DNA of 64,000 bases from Methylotenera_A sp963701715 (GCA_963701715.1 CAVPAX010000005.1:310001-374000); one strand, 5' to 3'; positions 1 through 8,617 are shown, counted from the first letter of the stretch. Numbers and translations are program-made. Notes: a model not told the origin generated them from the sequence alone.

Positions 1-315
1 TTCACTTTGCGTGAACTTGTGCAAAAAGTGATGAATATCATGGGTAAACAGCGTCTTATCGTCGGGTTGAGTAATGCGCTTTCTTATGCACAGGCTTTTA
101 TTATGGAGTTTTTGCCTGTTAAACTGATGTCGCGGGACAATGTGCGCTCAATGCAGGTAGATAGTATATGCAGTGCACCGATAGCGGGCGAGCTTGATGT
201 TAGACCTTCCTCTTTGGATGTTGTGGTGCCGGAATACTTGCTCAATTCAACCCCGCGAGCAGTGTATGATAGCTTTCGTAGCGCGGCTGGACGCATCATT
301 AGTGCCAGAAGATAA
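1..315 (+). CDS. NAD-dependent epimerase/dehydratase, NDUFA9-like (C-terminal part)
   Basis: This is the 3' end of a gene that begins before the window; the frame is open from base 1 to the TAA at 313-315. The visible ~105 residues match the C-terminus of the complex I NDUFA9-like family of short-chain (extended SDR) reductases. Recognisable segments are the RELVQ start, MEFLPVKLMSRDN, MQVDSIC and VVPEYL. The Rossmann nucleotide-binding part lies outside the window. It sits directly before cca, and its stop codon almost touches the cca start, so the two are probably co-transcribed. The substrate is unknown. Assignment rests on the C-terminal motifs only. Confidence 0.75.
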   Translation, partial: FTLRELVQKVMNIMGKQRLIVGLSNALSYAQAFIMEFLPVKLMSRDNVRSMQVDSICSAPIAGELDVRPSSLDVVVPEYLLNSTPRAVYDSFRSAAGRIISARR

Positions 316-316
316 C

Positions 317-1525
317 ATGCGGATTTATTGCGTAGGTGGAGCTGTACGCGATGAATTGCTGGGCTTTCCCATAAAAGATAAAGATTTTGTCGTTGTCGGG
401 GCCACAGCACAGAGAATGCTGGATGAAGGCTACAAGCCGGTTGGAAAGGACTTTCCTGTTTTTCTGCATCCAGAAACGCATGATGAGTATGCCCTGGCGC
501 GCACTGAGCGTAAAACCAGTAAAGGTTACAAGGGTTTTGCTGTGTATGCTTCGCCAGAAGTGACTTTGGAAGAAGATTTAGCACGTCGTGATCTGACCAT
601 CAATGCCATTGCTAAAGATGCTGAAGGCAAGCTTATTGATCCTTTCAATGGGCAGGCTGACATACAATCTAAAATCTTGCGCCATGTGAGTAGTGCATTT
701 GCTGAGGATCCTGTGCGTATCCTGCGTGCAGCACGTTTTTCTGCACGACTTCCTGATTTTATAATTGCTCAGGAAACGTTAAACTTGATGCGCGAAATGG
801 TAGTTGCGGGCGAGGTAGATGCGCTGGTGCCAGAGCGTGTGTGGCAAGAGCTTTCAAATGGCCTAATGGAGCGAAAACCAAGCCGCATGTTTGAGGTACT
901 GCGTGCATGCGGTGCATTGAAAAAGATCCTGCCAGAACTTGATAAATTATGGGGTGTCCCGCAGCCGCAGCAACATCATCCAGAGGTAGATACTGGCGTG
1001 CATGTGATGATGGTGATCGATTATGCGGCCAAGCAAAAATTTAGCCTGCCGGTGCGATTTGCTGCGTTAATGCACGATATTGGCAAAGGCACGACACCAA
1101 TTGATATTCTGCCGAGACATATTGGCCATGAAATACGTAGCGTAGATTTGCTTAAAAATATTTGCAAAAGATTAAGAGTACCAAACGATTGCAGAGAGCT
1201 GGCGCATATCGTGGCCAAATTTCACGGTAAATTGCACCAAACCAGTAAAATGCGGCCAAGCACGTTGTTGGAGTTTTTAATCGATCTGGATGCGCTCCGC
1301 CAGCCGGCTAGATTTTATGATTTCCTAAAGGCTTGCGAGGCCGATTCGCGTGGTAGAACAGGGCTAGAAAGTTGCGCTATACCTGAAGCAGATTTATTGT
1401 TAAAAGTGTTAGATGCAGCATCAAGTGTAGATGCTGGCATGGTGGCAAGTGCATTTAGTGAGCCTGAAAGAATTAAGACAGCGGTTTATGAGGCGAGACT
1501 GGAAGCTGTAAAATCAGTCTTATAA
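317..1525 (+). CDS. cca: CCA-adding tRNA nucleotidyltransferase
   Basis: Adds or repairs the 3' CCA end of tRNAs, using CTP and ATP without a template. I start it at ATG 317, one base after the upstream stop. This gives 402 residues, close to the E. coli enzyme, and places the nucleotide-binding GGAVRDELLG at residues 7-16. Earlier in-frame starts would add an unrelated extension. Catalytic aspartates are D21 and D23 (KDKDF), the RRDLTINAIA motif is at 90-99, and EDPVRILRAARF follows. A C-terminal HD phosphohydrolase domain is present, with ALMHDIGKG, so this is the bacterial HD-containing class. It is convergent with the DUF2788 gene; only 6 bp separate them and I see no terminator. Confidence 0.95.
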   Translation: MRIYCVGGAVRDELLGFPIKDKDFVVVGATAQRMLDEGYKPVGKDFPVFLHPETHDEYALARTERKTSKGYKGFAVYASPEVTLEEDLARRDLTINAIAKDAEGKLIDPFNGQADIQSKILRHVSSAFAEDPVRILRAARFSARLPDFIIAQETLNLMREMVVAGEVDALVPERVWQELSNGLMERKPSRMFEVLRACGALKKILPELDKLWGVPQPQQHHPEVDTGVHVMMVIDYAAKQKFSLPVRFAALMHDIGKGTTPIDILPRHIGHEIRSVDLLKNICKRLRVPNDCRELAHIVAKFHGKLHQTSKMRPSTLLEFLIDLDALRQPARFYDFLKACEADSRGRTGLESCAIPEADLLLKVLDAASSVDAGMVASAFSEPERIKTAVYEARLEAVKSVL

Positions 1526-1531
1526 CGTTTT

Positions 1532-1756
1532 TTATTCGATGCCAAGTTTGAGTTTAATGACGTATTTAGCCATATAACCAACTAAACCAAAAGCTAGTCC
1601 AAGAAACAAGGCAAAGGTACCAAACTTTCCTGCTTTCGATTCCCAAGCAAGATGGCCAACAATGAATATCATTAGCAACATAAGTCCGCCGACGCCATAA
1701 GTCATACCAAACTCGGTAATCTGCGCTTCGGTAAAGCCAAAAACTGTACCTTGCAA
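1532..1756 (-). CDS. DUF2788 family small membrane protein
   Basis: A 74-residue protein with two predicted membrane segments, about residues 20-37 (GVGGLMLLMIFIVGHLAW) and 45-64. It fits the DUF2788 family of short inner-membrane proteins common in beta- and gammaproteobacteria. The function is unknown. It lies alone at the end of the minus-strand run, convergent with cca. The start is the ATG at 1756, preceded by an AGGAGAAC-like ribosome-binding site. Confidence 0.75.
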   Translation of the reverse strand: MQGTVFGFTEAQITEFGMTYGVGGLMLLMIFIVGHLAWESKAGKFGTFALFLGLAFGLVGYMAKYVIKLKLGIE

Positions 1757-1861
1757 GGTGTTCTCCTACGCTATGAAGTGTTTATGCAAATATTGGCAAT
1801 GCTACTGACTTTGTAAAATGTGAGCAACTACTTGATGAATGATTATTACCAGTTAACAAAT

Positions 1862-2332
1862 TCAGGCCTTGGTTGACTGTATAAAAGGGTCATCAAAAGC
1901 ACGGTCGTGCTCTTCAAATAGCGCCAAAAGATTTTTGTAGAAATGGTGATAGATTTCTGCAGTAGTTTTTTGCATGTCCAGAGTAAAACATTCATGCACT
2001 AATGCTTCCAGTTTCTGCATGATGGTATCGTGCGCTTTTTGATGCGCCCGAAAATATTTGTATTCTTCGGTCACATGTGGCCTGCTTAACATAATAGTTT
2101 CTTCATGTTCAAAATGTTCTGCTATAAGTTCAGTCACATATAATAAAAATGTAGGTAAGCGGCCACGGTAAGCTGCGAGTTTTTCGGCATCATTTGTCTG
2201 ATTAAGTGTTACTAATACAGAGCATGAGTCTTGGAGGTCGTTCAGGAACTTTTCTAGCAGCGCATGTTCTTCTTCAATAACAACATAATCATCGGGTTTT
2301 AGGCTTTTGATTGCTTTGTCATGAATCAGCAT
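1862..2332 (-). CDS. Hemerythrin-like di-iron protein
   Basis: A 156-residue helical protein with the hemerythrin ligand pattern: EEEHALL near the N-terminus, HFEHEETIM in the middle, HQKAH after it, and EEHDRAF near the C-terminus. These histidines and carboxylates are expected to hold a non-heme di-iron centre that binds O2 or NO. No signal peptide or membrane segment is visible, so it is probably cytoplasmic. It lies downstream of slmA on the same strand with a ~70-bp gap. The physiological role (oxygen sensing, storage or iron handling) cannot be decided from sequence. Confidence 0.8.
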   Translation of the reverse strand: MLIHDKAIKSLKPDDYVVIEEEHALLEKFLNDLQDSCSVLVTLNQTNDAEKLAAYRGRLPTFLLYVTELIAEHFEHEETIMLSRPHVTEEYKYFRAHQKAHDTIMQKLEALVHECFTLDMQKTTAEIYHHFYKNLLALFEEHDRAFDDPFIQSTKA

Positions 2333-2401
2333 GATTTTCTTTCAGGTATCCATTATTTATCAAAATAAGGTTATTCTCATTTACGACAAAATAATCTTTA
2401 C

Positions 2402-2971
2402 CTAGTTCAAAAAACCCAATTGCATCTGGGAAAGATCTGTTGGTTTACGCTTAAACCCGCTTTTTGCATAAAGATGCCAGCGGCCAATCACATAGCAGAT
2501 GAGCAGGTTGGCCTGGGCTTCGGGCATAATTTTTTTCCCAGATACGGCTACGGCAATTTTAAGGCTTTGCCTTAGGCTGGCCTCGAGTCTGTCGAAAAGC
2601 TGGTTAATGCGGGTTTGCAGCCATTCTTCTTCATTCACTAATGCATCGCCAATCAATACACGCGTCATGCCCGGGTTTTTCTCGGCAAACTTGAGCAACA
2701 TATTGACGATGAGTTGCACTTGTTTTGCGCCATCATTTTCATCAGTAGTGATTTTGTTGATCACGCCAAAAATAGAGGTTTCGATAAACTCAATCAATCC
2801 TTCGAACATCTGTGCCTTGTTGGCAAAATGACGATACAGCGCAGCCTCACTTAAGTCTAATTTTGCAGCAAGCGAGGCCGTGGTGATTTTCTCACGCTTC
2901 GGGTTTTCCAGCATTTTGGCGAGCGTTTCGAGTATTTGTTGCTTACGATTTGTTGTGCGGTCAGAAGCCAT
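2402..2971 (-). CDS. slmA: Nucleoid occlusion factor SlmA (TetR family)
   Basis: A DNA-binding protein that blocks FtsZ ring assembly over the unsegregated chromosome. The N-terminal TetR-type HTH is visible at about residues 10-55 (ITTASLAAKLDLSEAALYRHF), followed by the SlmA-type helical domain. Start ATG 2971 was chosen because GGGAGAA lies about 8 bases upstream; a TTG at 2986 in the same frame lacks this support. About 189 residues, near the usual SlmA length. It is last in the argA-argB-HAD-slmA run, a placement also seen in other betaproteobacteria. Confidence 0.9.
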   Translation of the reverse strand: MASDRTTNRKQQILETLAKMLENPKREKITTASLAAKLDLSEAALYRHFANKAQMFEGLIEFIETSIFGVINKITTDENDGAKQVQLIVNMLLKFAEKNPGMTRVLIGDALVNEEEWLQTRINQLFDRLEASLRQSLKIAVAVSGKKIMPEAQANLLICYVIGRWHLYAKSGFKRKPTDLSQMQLGFLN

Positions 2972-3006
2972 AATATTCTCCCTCAATTTTAATCATTTTG
3001 GTTCTA

Positions 3007-3648
3007 TTATAACTTAATGTGAGTGAGTGCTAACACGCTGTTTAATCGATAATCCACAAAATTAGGCTTTTGTAATTTTTTGGTTATCCAAATAGTCTGC
3101 ATGCCAAGCTTTTTGGCGGTCATCAGCGCGGTTAAATTATCTTCCAGCATTACACAATCACTCGCTCTGGCATGGATGGTTTTTAGCAGCATTTGAAATC
3201 CTCGCATACTGGGTTTAGCATGAAATTTGGTTGATTCCACGCTAAATACCAACTCGAAACAATCGGCGATACCAAGTATATCAAGTACATGTAAGGCATA
3301 GCTGCGGGGCGCATTAGTAAATACACACTTTCGTCCATGCAGGCTTTGCAGCAAGTGTCGCAGGCGTTTCACCTGAATAACCATCTCTGGCAAAAAGAAT
3401 TGATGCGTCGAAGTAAGAAAATGTCGGGCATCCACACCATGATGGCGTGTCAGGCCTTTTAGTGTGGCCCCATATATGTTCCAGTAGTGCTGGCGTAGCT
3501 GGTGGGCGGCATGTTCTTCCAATTTTAAATGCTCCATGATGTATTGCGTCATGGAGCGATTCATTACCGGGAAAATGTGTGCGGAAGCGTTATGAAGTGT
3601 GTCGTCTAAATCGAATATCCAGATTTTAGAGCGACCTTCTGGCGTCAA
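3007..3648 (-). CDS. HAD-family pyrimidine 5'-nucleotidase
   Basis: A 213-residue haloacid-dehalogenase phosphatase, probably hydrolysing pyrimidine nucleoside monophosphates (SDT1/pyrimidine 5'-nucleotidase subfamily). HAD motif I is FDLDDTL at residues 12-18, motif II is VFTNAP, the conserved lysine lies in HAKPS, and motif III is MLEDNL. The start is a TTG at 3648, one base past the argB stop codon; the next ATG would delete motif I. It therefore seems translationally coupled to argB. Substrate specificity is inferred from the family. Confidence 0.75.
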   Translation of the reverse strand: MTPEGRSKIWIFDLDDTLHNASAHIFPVMNRSMTQYIMEHLKLEEHAAHQLRQHYWNIYGATLKGLTRHHGVDARHFLTSTHQFFLPEMVIQVKRLRHLLQSLHGRKCVFTNAPRSYALHVLDILGIADCFELVFSVESTKFHAKPSMRGFQMLLKTIHARASDCVMLEDNLTALMTAKKLGMQTIWITKKLQKPNFVDYRLNSVLALTHIKL

Positions 3649-3649
3649 G

Positions 3650-4534
3650 TTATTTCGCCTTAATTAAAGTACCAACACCTTCGTCAGTGAGCACTTCTAG
3701 TAACAATGCATGTTCAACTCTGCCATCAATGATATGCACCGATTTAACGCCGCTACGCGCAGCATCAAGCGCAGAACCGATCTTAGGCAGCATGCCGCCA
3801 GAAAGTGTGCCGTCTTCTACTAAATCGTCAATTTGCTTTGGAGTTAAGCCTGTAAGCAAGTTGCCTTTTTTATCCAGCACGCCAGGTGTATTGGTAAGTA
3901 AAATGAGTTTCTCGGCGCCTAGTATTTCTGCAAGTTTGCCTGCCACAACATCGGCATTGATGTTGTAGGTCTGGTTATCAGATCCTACGCCGATTGGCGC
4001 GACCACCGGAATAAAGTCACCGCTGTCTAAAAAGTTGATGATGCTTGGGTCAATGGCACTAATTTCGCCCACTTGTCCTACATCTATTGTTTTTGTTGGG
4101 TCGTTCATGTCTTCCATTAGCAGTTTATGCGCATGAATAAAATTGCCATCCTGCCCGGTTAACCCCACTGCCTTACCACCATGACGATTGATGAGGTTGA
4201 CGATTTCCTTATTTACTTGTCCGCCCAGCACCATTTCTACCACGTCCATGGTCTCTTCATCAGTGACACGCATGCCCTGAATAAACTCACCTTTTTTGCC
4301 GAGTTTATCCAGCATCTCGTTAATTTGCGGTCCCCCGCCATGCACAACCACCGGATTCATGCCGACGAGTTTAAGCAACACGACATCTTGCGCAAAGCAT
4401 TCTTTCAAATGCGCATCCGTCATGGCGTTTCCGCCGTATTTAATCACGATGGTTTTGTCGAAAAAGCGTTTGATATAAGGCAGTGCTTCAGCCAGGATTT
4501 GCGCCTTTTGCGCTGGTTTGATGTCAGTAAGCAT
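3650..4534 (-). CDS. argB: N-acetylglutamate kinase
   Basis: Second step of arginine synthesis: phosphorylates N-acetylglutamate with ATP. An amino-acid-kinase fold is clear: TIVIKYGGNAM near the N-terminus, VVVHGGGPQI, the substrate loop NADVVAGKLAEIL, and SGGMLPKI near the C-terminus. I start at ATG 4534 (MLTDIKPAQKAQ, 294 residues), which matches the family length; an in-frame ATG at 4558 is equally possible and neither has a strong ribosome-binding site. It follows argA by about 20-40 bp on the same strand, so the first two arginine steps are co-transcribed. Confidence 0.93.
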   Translation of the reverse strand: MLTDIKPAQKAQILAEALPYIKRFFDKTIVIKYGGNAMTDAHLKECFAQDVVLLKLVGMNPVVVHGGGPQINEMLDKLGKKGEFIQGMRVTDEETMDVVEMVLGGQVNKEIVNLINRHGGKAVGLTGQDGNFIHAHKLLMEDMNDPTKTIDVGQVGEISAIDPSIINFLDSGDFIPVVAPIGVGSDNQTYNINADVVAGKLAEILGAEKLILLTNTPGVLDKKGNLLTGLTPKQIDDLVEDGTLSGGMLPKIGSALDAARSGVKSVHIIDGRVEHALLLEVLTDEGVGTLIKAK

Positions 4535-4576
4535 AGAGGTTCTCGTTAATTTATTCATATTGTAACTAAAAAACTA

Positions 4577-6151
4577 TTAAAGCGTTTTAACAAATACCTT
4601 GGATTTGCGCTGAAAATTGTAGAGTTTTTGTTTTTCCTGCGGCAAATTTTCAATGGTTTTTTCAATAAATCCACGCTCTAAAAACCAGTGCTCGGTACGT
4701 GTTGTCAGGCAAAATAATTGTTTGAAACCATTCTCTTTTGCTTGTTTCTGGCAGTAGTTGAACAATTTATCACCCCGCCCGCCGCCGCGATAGGCCGGAT
4801 CAATCGCCAAACAGGCGAACTCGGCCATGCTCTCGGTGGCAAAAGGATATAGCGCTGCACAGCCAATGATGCGGTTGTCGTGCTCCATCACATAAAAATG
4901 GTCAATTTCCATCTCAATGCGCTCGCGCCCGCGCCGCACCAGAAAGCCTTCGTTTTCAAGAGGTTCAATGAGTTTTAAAATGCCGCCAACGTCGTCAATA
5001 TTGGCTTGGCGCATGGTTTCCAGGCTTTGCTCTGTTACCATCGTGCCGATGCCATCGTGTGTGAAAAGCTCTTGAATAATTGCACCATCAATGTGCCGAG
5101 AAATCAGGTGAACCCTTGCTACACCTTGGTTACAGGCTTTTATCGCAGCGGGCAAGTAGTAAGTGACATCGTCCGATATGTTAATCGGAGGATTGTTTTG
5201 TTCGGCATTTTCCGCCACGTTTTTCAGCAAATTCTGTGCTTTTTCGGCAGTCATCTCGCGCAACAGTTCGCCACGCAAGTTGTGCACCCCCTCAGAATCC
5301 ATTAAAAAAAGCAGTTTGTCAGCATCTAGCGCAATTGCTGTATTTACTGCCACGTCTTCAAGGCTTAGGTTGAAGGCTTCGCCGGTGGGCGAATAGCCGA
5401 GTGGGGACAGTAGCACCAACTCACCATCATCTAGGCGTTTCTGGATGCCGACGGCATCTACCTTACGCACTTCTCCTGTGTGCTGCAGATCCACACCATC
5501 ACGCACGCCAAGCGGTTTTGCAGTGACAAAATTGCCACTGGCAACGCGAATGTCACTGCCCGCCATTGGCGAATTAATCAAACCCATTGAAAGCTGCGCT
5601 TCAATTTCCACGCGAATTGCACCATTGGCTTCTTTTACCGCCTCCATCGCCTCATCATCTGTTATGCGCAGACCGCCAACATATTTGGGTGTAAGTTTGT
5701 TGCGGATCAGGCGCGATTCAATTTGCGGTCGTGCGCCGTGCACCAGCACCAGTCGCACATCCAAGCTAGCAAGCAGGTTTAAATCATGCGATAGCGCAGC
5801 AAACTGTTTTTCGTCAATCACTTCGCCACCAAAAGCGATAACGAAAGTGCGCCCACCAAACGCATGGATATATGGTGTGGCGGAGCGAAACCACTGTACG
5901 AAATCTTTGGCGTTGGTGACATTTGTGGAGATGCCGGGCTGTGTTTGAGAAGCTTCGCTTTGCGCGTATAAATAGGCAGGTGTGCAATCAAGCGCTGCTG
6001 CGATTTTGCGGAGCATGGTCTCTGATATGCCTAGTTCACCGCGCTCGATGCGCGATAAATTACCAGCATCCGCATCTACCTTTCCGGCTAGAGTTTGCAG
6101 TGTGATATTCAGCAATTTGCGCCGCTGACGAATAAAGTTACCAAGTGACAT
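4577..6151 (-). CDS. argA: N-acetylglutamate synthase with N-terminal Xre-type HTH domain
   Basis: First step of arginine synthesis (acetyl-CoA + glutamate). Three parts are visible in one uninterrupted 524-residue frame. Residues 1-65 form a Cro/CI (Xre) helix-turn-helix (FIRQRRKLLNITLQTLAGK, then NLSRIERGE). About 80-350 is the amino-acid-kinase-like, arginine-sensing domain (FGGRTFVIAFGGE, VLVHGARPQIE, GYSPTGEAFN). About 375-515 is a GNAT acetyltransferase with the acetyl-CoA loop YRGGGRGDKLF. The kinase-like and GNAT parts are normal ArgA; the HTH is an extra ~70 residues that E. coli ArgA lacks. There is no plausible internal start that would separate them. A strong palindrome lies just upstream. 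argB follows. Confidence 0.9.
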   Translation of the reverse strand: MSLGNFIRQRRKLLNITLQTLAGKVDADAGNLSRIERGELGISETMLRKIAAALDCTPAYLYAQSEASQTQPGISTNVTNAKDFVQWFRSATPYIHAFGGRTFVIAFGGEVIDEKQFAALSHDLNLLASLDVRLVLVHGARPQIESRLIRNKLTPKYVGGLRITDDEAMEAVKEANGAIRVEIEAQLSMGLINSPMAGSDIRVASGNFVTAKPLGVRDGVDLQHTGEVRKVDAVGIQKRLDDGELVLLSPLGYSPTGEAFNLSLEDVAVNTAIALDADKLLFLMDSEGVHNLRGELLREMTAEKAQNLLKNVAENAEQNNPPINISDDVTYYLPAAIKACNQGVARVHLISRHIDGAIIQELFTHDGIGTMVTEQSLETMRQANIDDVGGILKLIEPLENEGFLVRRGRERIEMEIDHFYVMEHDNRIIGCAALYPFATESMAEFACLAIDPAYRGGGRGDKLFNYCQKQAKENGFKQLFCLTTRTEHWFLERGFIEKTIENLPQEKQKLYNFQRKSKVFVKTL

Positions 6152-6163
6152 AATATTGTTATA

Positions 6164-6205
6164 TATGTAATTTTTACATAATATTATAATAATTATGTAA
6201 AAATT
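6164..6205. promoter_or_regulatory. Candidate operator: inverted repeats upstream of argA
   Basis: Between the rsmE stop and the argA start lies a perfect inverted repeat with 14-bp arms: AATTTTTACATAAT at 6169-6182 and ATTATGTAAAAATT at 6192-6205, with a 9-bp spacer. A second, tighter dyad TATGTAA-TTT-TTACATA at 6164-6180 shares one arm. The half-site TATGTAA/TTACATA thus occurs three times within 13-50 bp upstream of the argA start. Position and symmetry fit an operator, and the HTH fused to ArgA is an obvious candidate to bind it; that pairing is inference. Confidence 0.55.
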
Positions 6206-6219
6206 GCAAATTATTTAGG

Positions 6220-6954
6220 TTAAAAATCACCCCATAAAGCTTGCATGGTCGCAATGGCCGCTAATGGAGCGGTTTCGGTGCGTAAGATGCGCTTGCCAAG
6301 CTGCACCCCAACAAAGCCTTGTTGGCTGGCAAGTGCAATTTCACTAGCACTTAGGCCGCCTTCTGCGCCTATCAGTAGTTGGATTTCGCCGCTGGGTTTA
6401 GATAAATCAGCCAAGCGCTTGTCGGCGAGCGGGTCTAGTGTGATTCGAAAGGTATTTTCTGCGGCAGGTTTTGCGCAAAAAACACTTAAGGTGGTTGGCG
6501 TTTCCACAATTGGTAAGGTGGCGCGACCAGATTGCTCGCATGCGGCAATTACAATATGCTGCCAATGTTCAACACGTTTTTTTGCTTTTTCTTCATCCAG
6601 TTTTACTATGCTGCGCTCGGTTTTAATGGGGATAATGTGATTCACTCCCAATTCTATTGCTTTCTGAATGCCAATATCCATACGGTCTCCAGCTGACATT
6701 CCTAAAAGCAATGTAATGTTGAGTGGTGATTCATTATTTACTTCGCGTGCATTCAATACACGTGCAAGCGTTGCATTTTTTTGCACAGAAACCAGCTCGC
6801 ATTCAAAATCATCGCCATTACCATCAAACAAAAACAATTTATCGCCCACGCTCAAGCGCATTACGCGTGTGGCGTGCGTGCTGGCGTTATCAGATAATTT
6901 AACTTGGCTACCCAAGCGCAATTTTTCTGGGCTGTAAAAACGTAAGTTGCTCAT
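6220..6954 (-). CDS. rsmE: 16S rRNA m3U1498 methyltransferase RsmE
   Basis: SAM-dependent methylation of U1498 in 16S rRNA. A 244-residue SPOUT-family protein: the N-terminal PUA-like region includes HATRVMRLSVGDKLFLFDG, followed by the trefoil-knot methyltransferase with DRMDIGIQKAIELGV, the AACEQSGRA motif, LLIGAEGGLS and LGKRILRTETAPLAAI near the C-terminus. These are hallmark RsmE motifs. It is first in the minus-strand run, 68 bp upstream of argA, with the palindromic region between them. Confidence 0.95.
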   Translation of the reverse strand: MSNLRFYSPEKLRLGSQVKLSDNASTHATRVMRLSVGDKLFLFDGNGDDFECELVSVQKNATLARVLNAREVNNESPLNITLLLGMSAGDRMDIGIQKAIELGVNHIIPIKTERSIVKLDEEKAKKRVEHWQHIVIAACEQSGRATLPIVETPTTLSVFCAKPAAENTFRITLDPLADKRLADLSKPSGEIQLLIGAEGGLSASEIALASQQGFVGVQLGKRILRTETAPLAAIATMQALWGDF

Positions 6955-7028
6955 AACTCAAGTTTAATTAAAAAAGCATAAAGTGGTAACATAAACCTTT
7001 CAAAATTTGGCATTTTTAGGAATATAAA

Positions 7029-7583
7029 ATGGCAAGCATCAACCCACCTGTATGCGAATTCGGCTGGCAAGCGCCCGATTTTAGTCTGCAAAATATTGAT
7101 GGAAACCTAGTTTCGCGTGATTTGGTTATGGGCAAAAATGGCCTGTTGGTAATGTTTATTTGCAACCATTGCCCTTATGTAAAAGCTATTCTGCCTCGTC
7201 TGGTTGCCGACGTACGCGAGCTAAAAATGCTGGGCGTAAACACGGTGGCGATTATGTCCAACGACCCAACCGATTACCCTGATGATAGCTGGGACAACAT
7301 GAAAAAAATTGCGCTAGAAATGCATTTCCCTTTTCCATATCTGCTGGATAGAACACAGGCCGTGGCAAAAGCATATGGCGCGGTATGTACGCCGGATTTT
7401 TTTGGATTTAACAATCAATTTCAGCTGCAATACCGCGGCCGCTTTGATGAAAGTCGTAAAGAAACTGCGTCCAACAGTACGCGAGATTTGTTCAAAGCCA
7501 TGAAGCTGGTGGCTGAAACAGGGCATGGGCCGAAGGAGCAGATACCGAGTATCGGCTGTTCGATGAAGTGGAAAACTGAATGA
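7029..7583 (+). CDS. Thioredoxin-like protein (AhpC/TSA-like fold)
   Basis: A 184-residue protein of the thioredoxin-fold family typified by the N-terminal APDFSLQNIDG and the active-site-like CNHCPYVK (a CxxC near residue 45-48), plus the cis-proline region CTPDFFGF. No signal peptide is visible, so it is probably cytoplasmic. Expected to act as a thiol oxidoreductase or peroxiredoxin-like protein, but the specific partner is unknown. Its stop overlaps the start of the downstream Gfo/Idh gene by 4 bp (ATGA), indicating a two-gene operon with coupled translation. Confidence 0.75.
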   Translation: MASINPPVCEFGWQAPDFSLQNIDGNLVSRDLVMGKNGLLVMFICNHCPYVKAILPRLVADVRELKMLGVNTVAIMSNDPTDYPDDSWDNMKKIALEMHFPFPYLLDRTQAVAKAYGAVCTPDFFGFNNQFQLQYRGRFDESRKETASNSTRDLFKAMKLVAETGHGPKEQIPSIGCSMKWKTE

Positions 7584-8617
7584 GCGAAAGAAAATTAAAA
7601 TGGGGCATTCTAGGCGCAGCACGGGTGAACGAGCGTTTGCTGCCGGCGATTTGTGAGGCGCCAAATTCGCAATTGGTGGCGATTGCCAGCCGCCGTGCGG
7701 ACGCTGCGCGTGCGACGCTTGAAAAATATGCGCCGAATTATAAAGAAAATGTTGCGTGTTATGACGATTTGGATGCGCTCATCAACGATAAAAATGTCGA
7801 AGCAATTTATTGCCCGATGGCGAATGAGGAGCACGCGGAATGGGCGCTCAAGGCCATTGCGGCGGGCAAGCATATCTTGATTGAAAAGCCCATGGCGATT
7901 CGCGTGCAGGATATAGATGCGATTGAAGCGGCGGCGAAAAAGGCTAACGTGAAAGTGATGGAAGGCTTTATGTATCGCTTTCATCCTCAGCACGCTAAAG
8001 TGAAAGAGTTAATTGATAGCGGCTTGATTGGTGATGTGTTGTCATGCCGCGCTAGCTTTTCTTTCCTGATGCCGCCTGCGCGCATGTATCGCATCAACCG
8101 CAGCATGGCTAATGGCGGCGGTGCGCTGTGGGATATTGGGCCTTACGCGATTCATGCCTTGCGCTGGTGTTTTGGAGGTAATAAATTTCCTACTGAACCA
8201 ATCAGCGCCATTGCCCAAGCCAAGCTGAACGAACACGGCGCAGACACGGTGATGAGCGGCGTGCTGGATTTTGGTAACGATGCGCAAGGCCGCGCGCGTT
8301 ATGGACATTTTGACATCAGCTTTGAGCGCGCGCGCAAGGCCGAGTATGAAATCATCGGCGACAAGGGCGCGATTAAATGCCACAACATGTGGGCATACCC
8401 GACGGACGAACCGGTGATTAGCTGGGAGGCGGGCGGCAAGTCAGAAGTTATCACATTACCAAAAGCTAACCATTTCAATCTGGAAATCGAACATTTCAGT
8501 GATTGCGTGCTGAACGACAAAGCGCCTTATTTAACGTTTGCCGATGCGCGAGCAAATTGCATTGCCCTAGAAGCAAATACCCATGCGGCTTCCAGAGGAA
8601 TTAAAATTGATATTTAA
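7580..8617 (+). CDS. Gfo/Idh/MocA family oxidoreductase
   Basis: A 345-residue NAD(P)-dependent sugar/polyol-type oxidoreductase. The N-terminal Rossmann domain starts WGILGAARV and contains YCPMANEEHAEWALKAI and the family's catalytic-lysine motif LIEKPMA. The C-terminal alpha/beta domain includes WDIGPYAIHALRW. The substrate cannot be read from sequence. It overlaps the upstream thioredoxin-like gene by 4 bp. The last codons (8561-8601) resemble the dispersed hairpin element described below. Confidence 0.85.
   Translation: MSERKLKWGILGAARVNERLLPAICEAPNSQLVAIASRRADAARATLEKYAPNYKENVACYDDLDALINDKNVEAIYCPMANEEHAEWALKAIAAGKHILIEKPMAIRVQDIDAIEAAAKKANVKVMEGFMYRFHPQHAKVKELIDSGLIGDVLSCRASFSFLMPPARMYRINRSMANGGGALWDIGPYAIHALRWCFGGNKFPTEPISAIAQAKLNEHGADTVMSGVLDFGNDAQGRARYGHFDISFERARKAEYEIIGDKGAIKCHNMWAYPTDEPVISWEAGGKSEVITLPKANHFNLEIEHFSDCVLNDKAPYLTFADARANCIALEANTHAASRGIKIDI
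8561..8601. repeat. Dispersed hairpin element, possible copy F (inside Gfo/Idh gene)
   Basis: CCATGCGGCTTCCAGAG (8581-8597) is identical to the reverse complement of copy B over 17 bases, and 32 of 41 positions match overall. Encodes ALEANTHAASRG in the same frame as the other coding copies. The protein segment is also near a naturally conserved family position, so convergence is possible. Confidence 0.3.

Noticed and set aside
4990..5016. GCCAATATT segment in argA resembling the dispersed element
   Set aside because: The encoded RQANIDDVGGI is a conserved ArgA position and only 11 bases match.
6672..6692. GCCAATATCCATACGG in rsmE resembling the dispersed element
   Set aside because: It encodes the conserved DRMDIGIQKA motif, in another frame, without flanking arm similarity.
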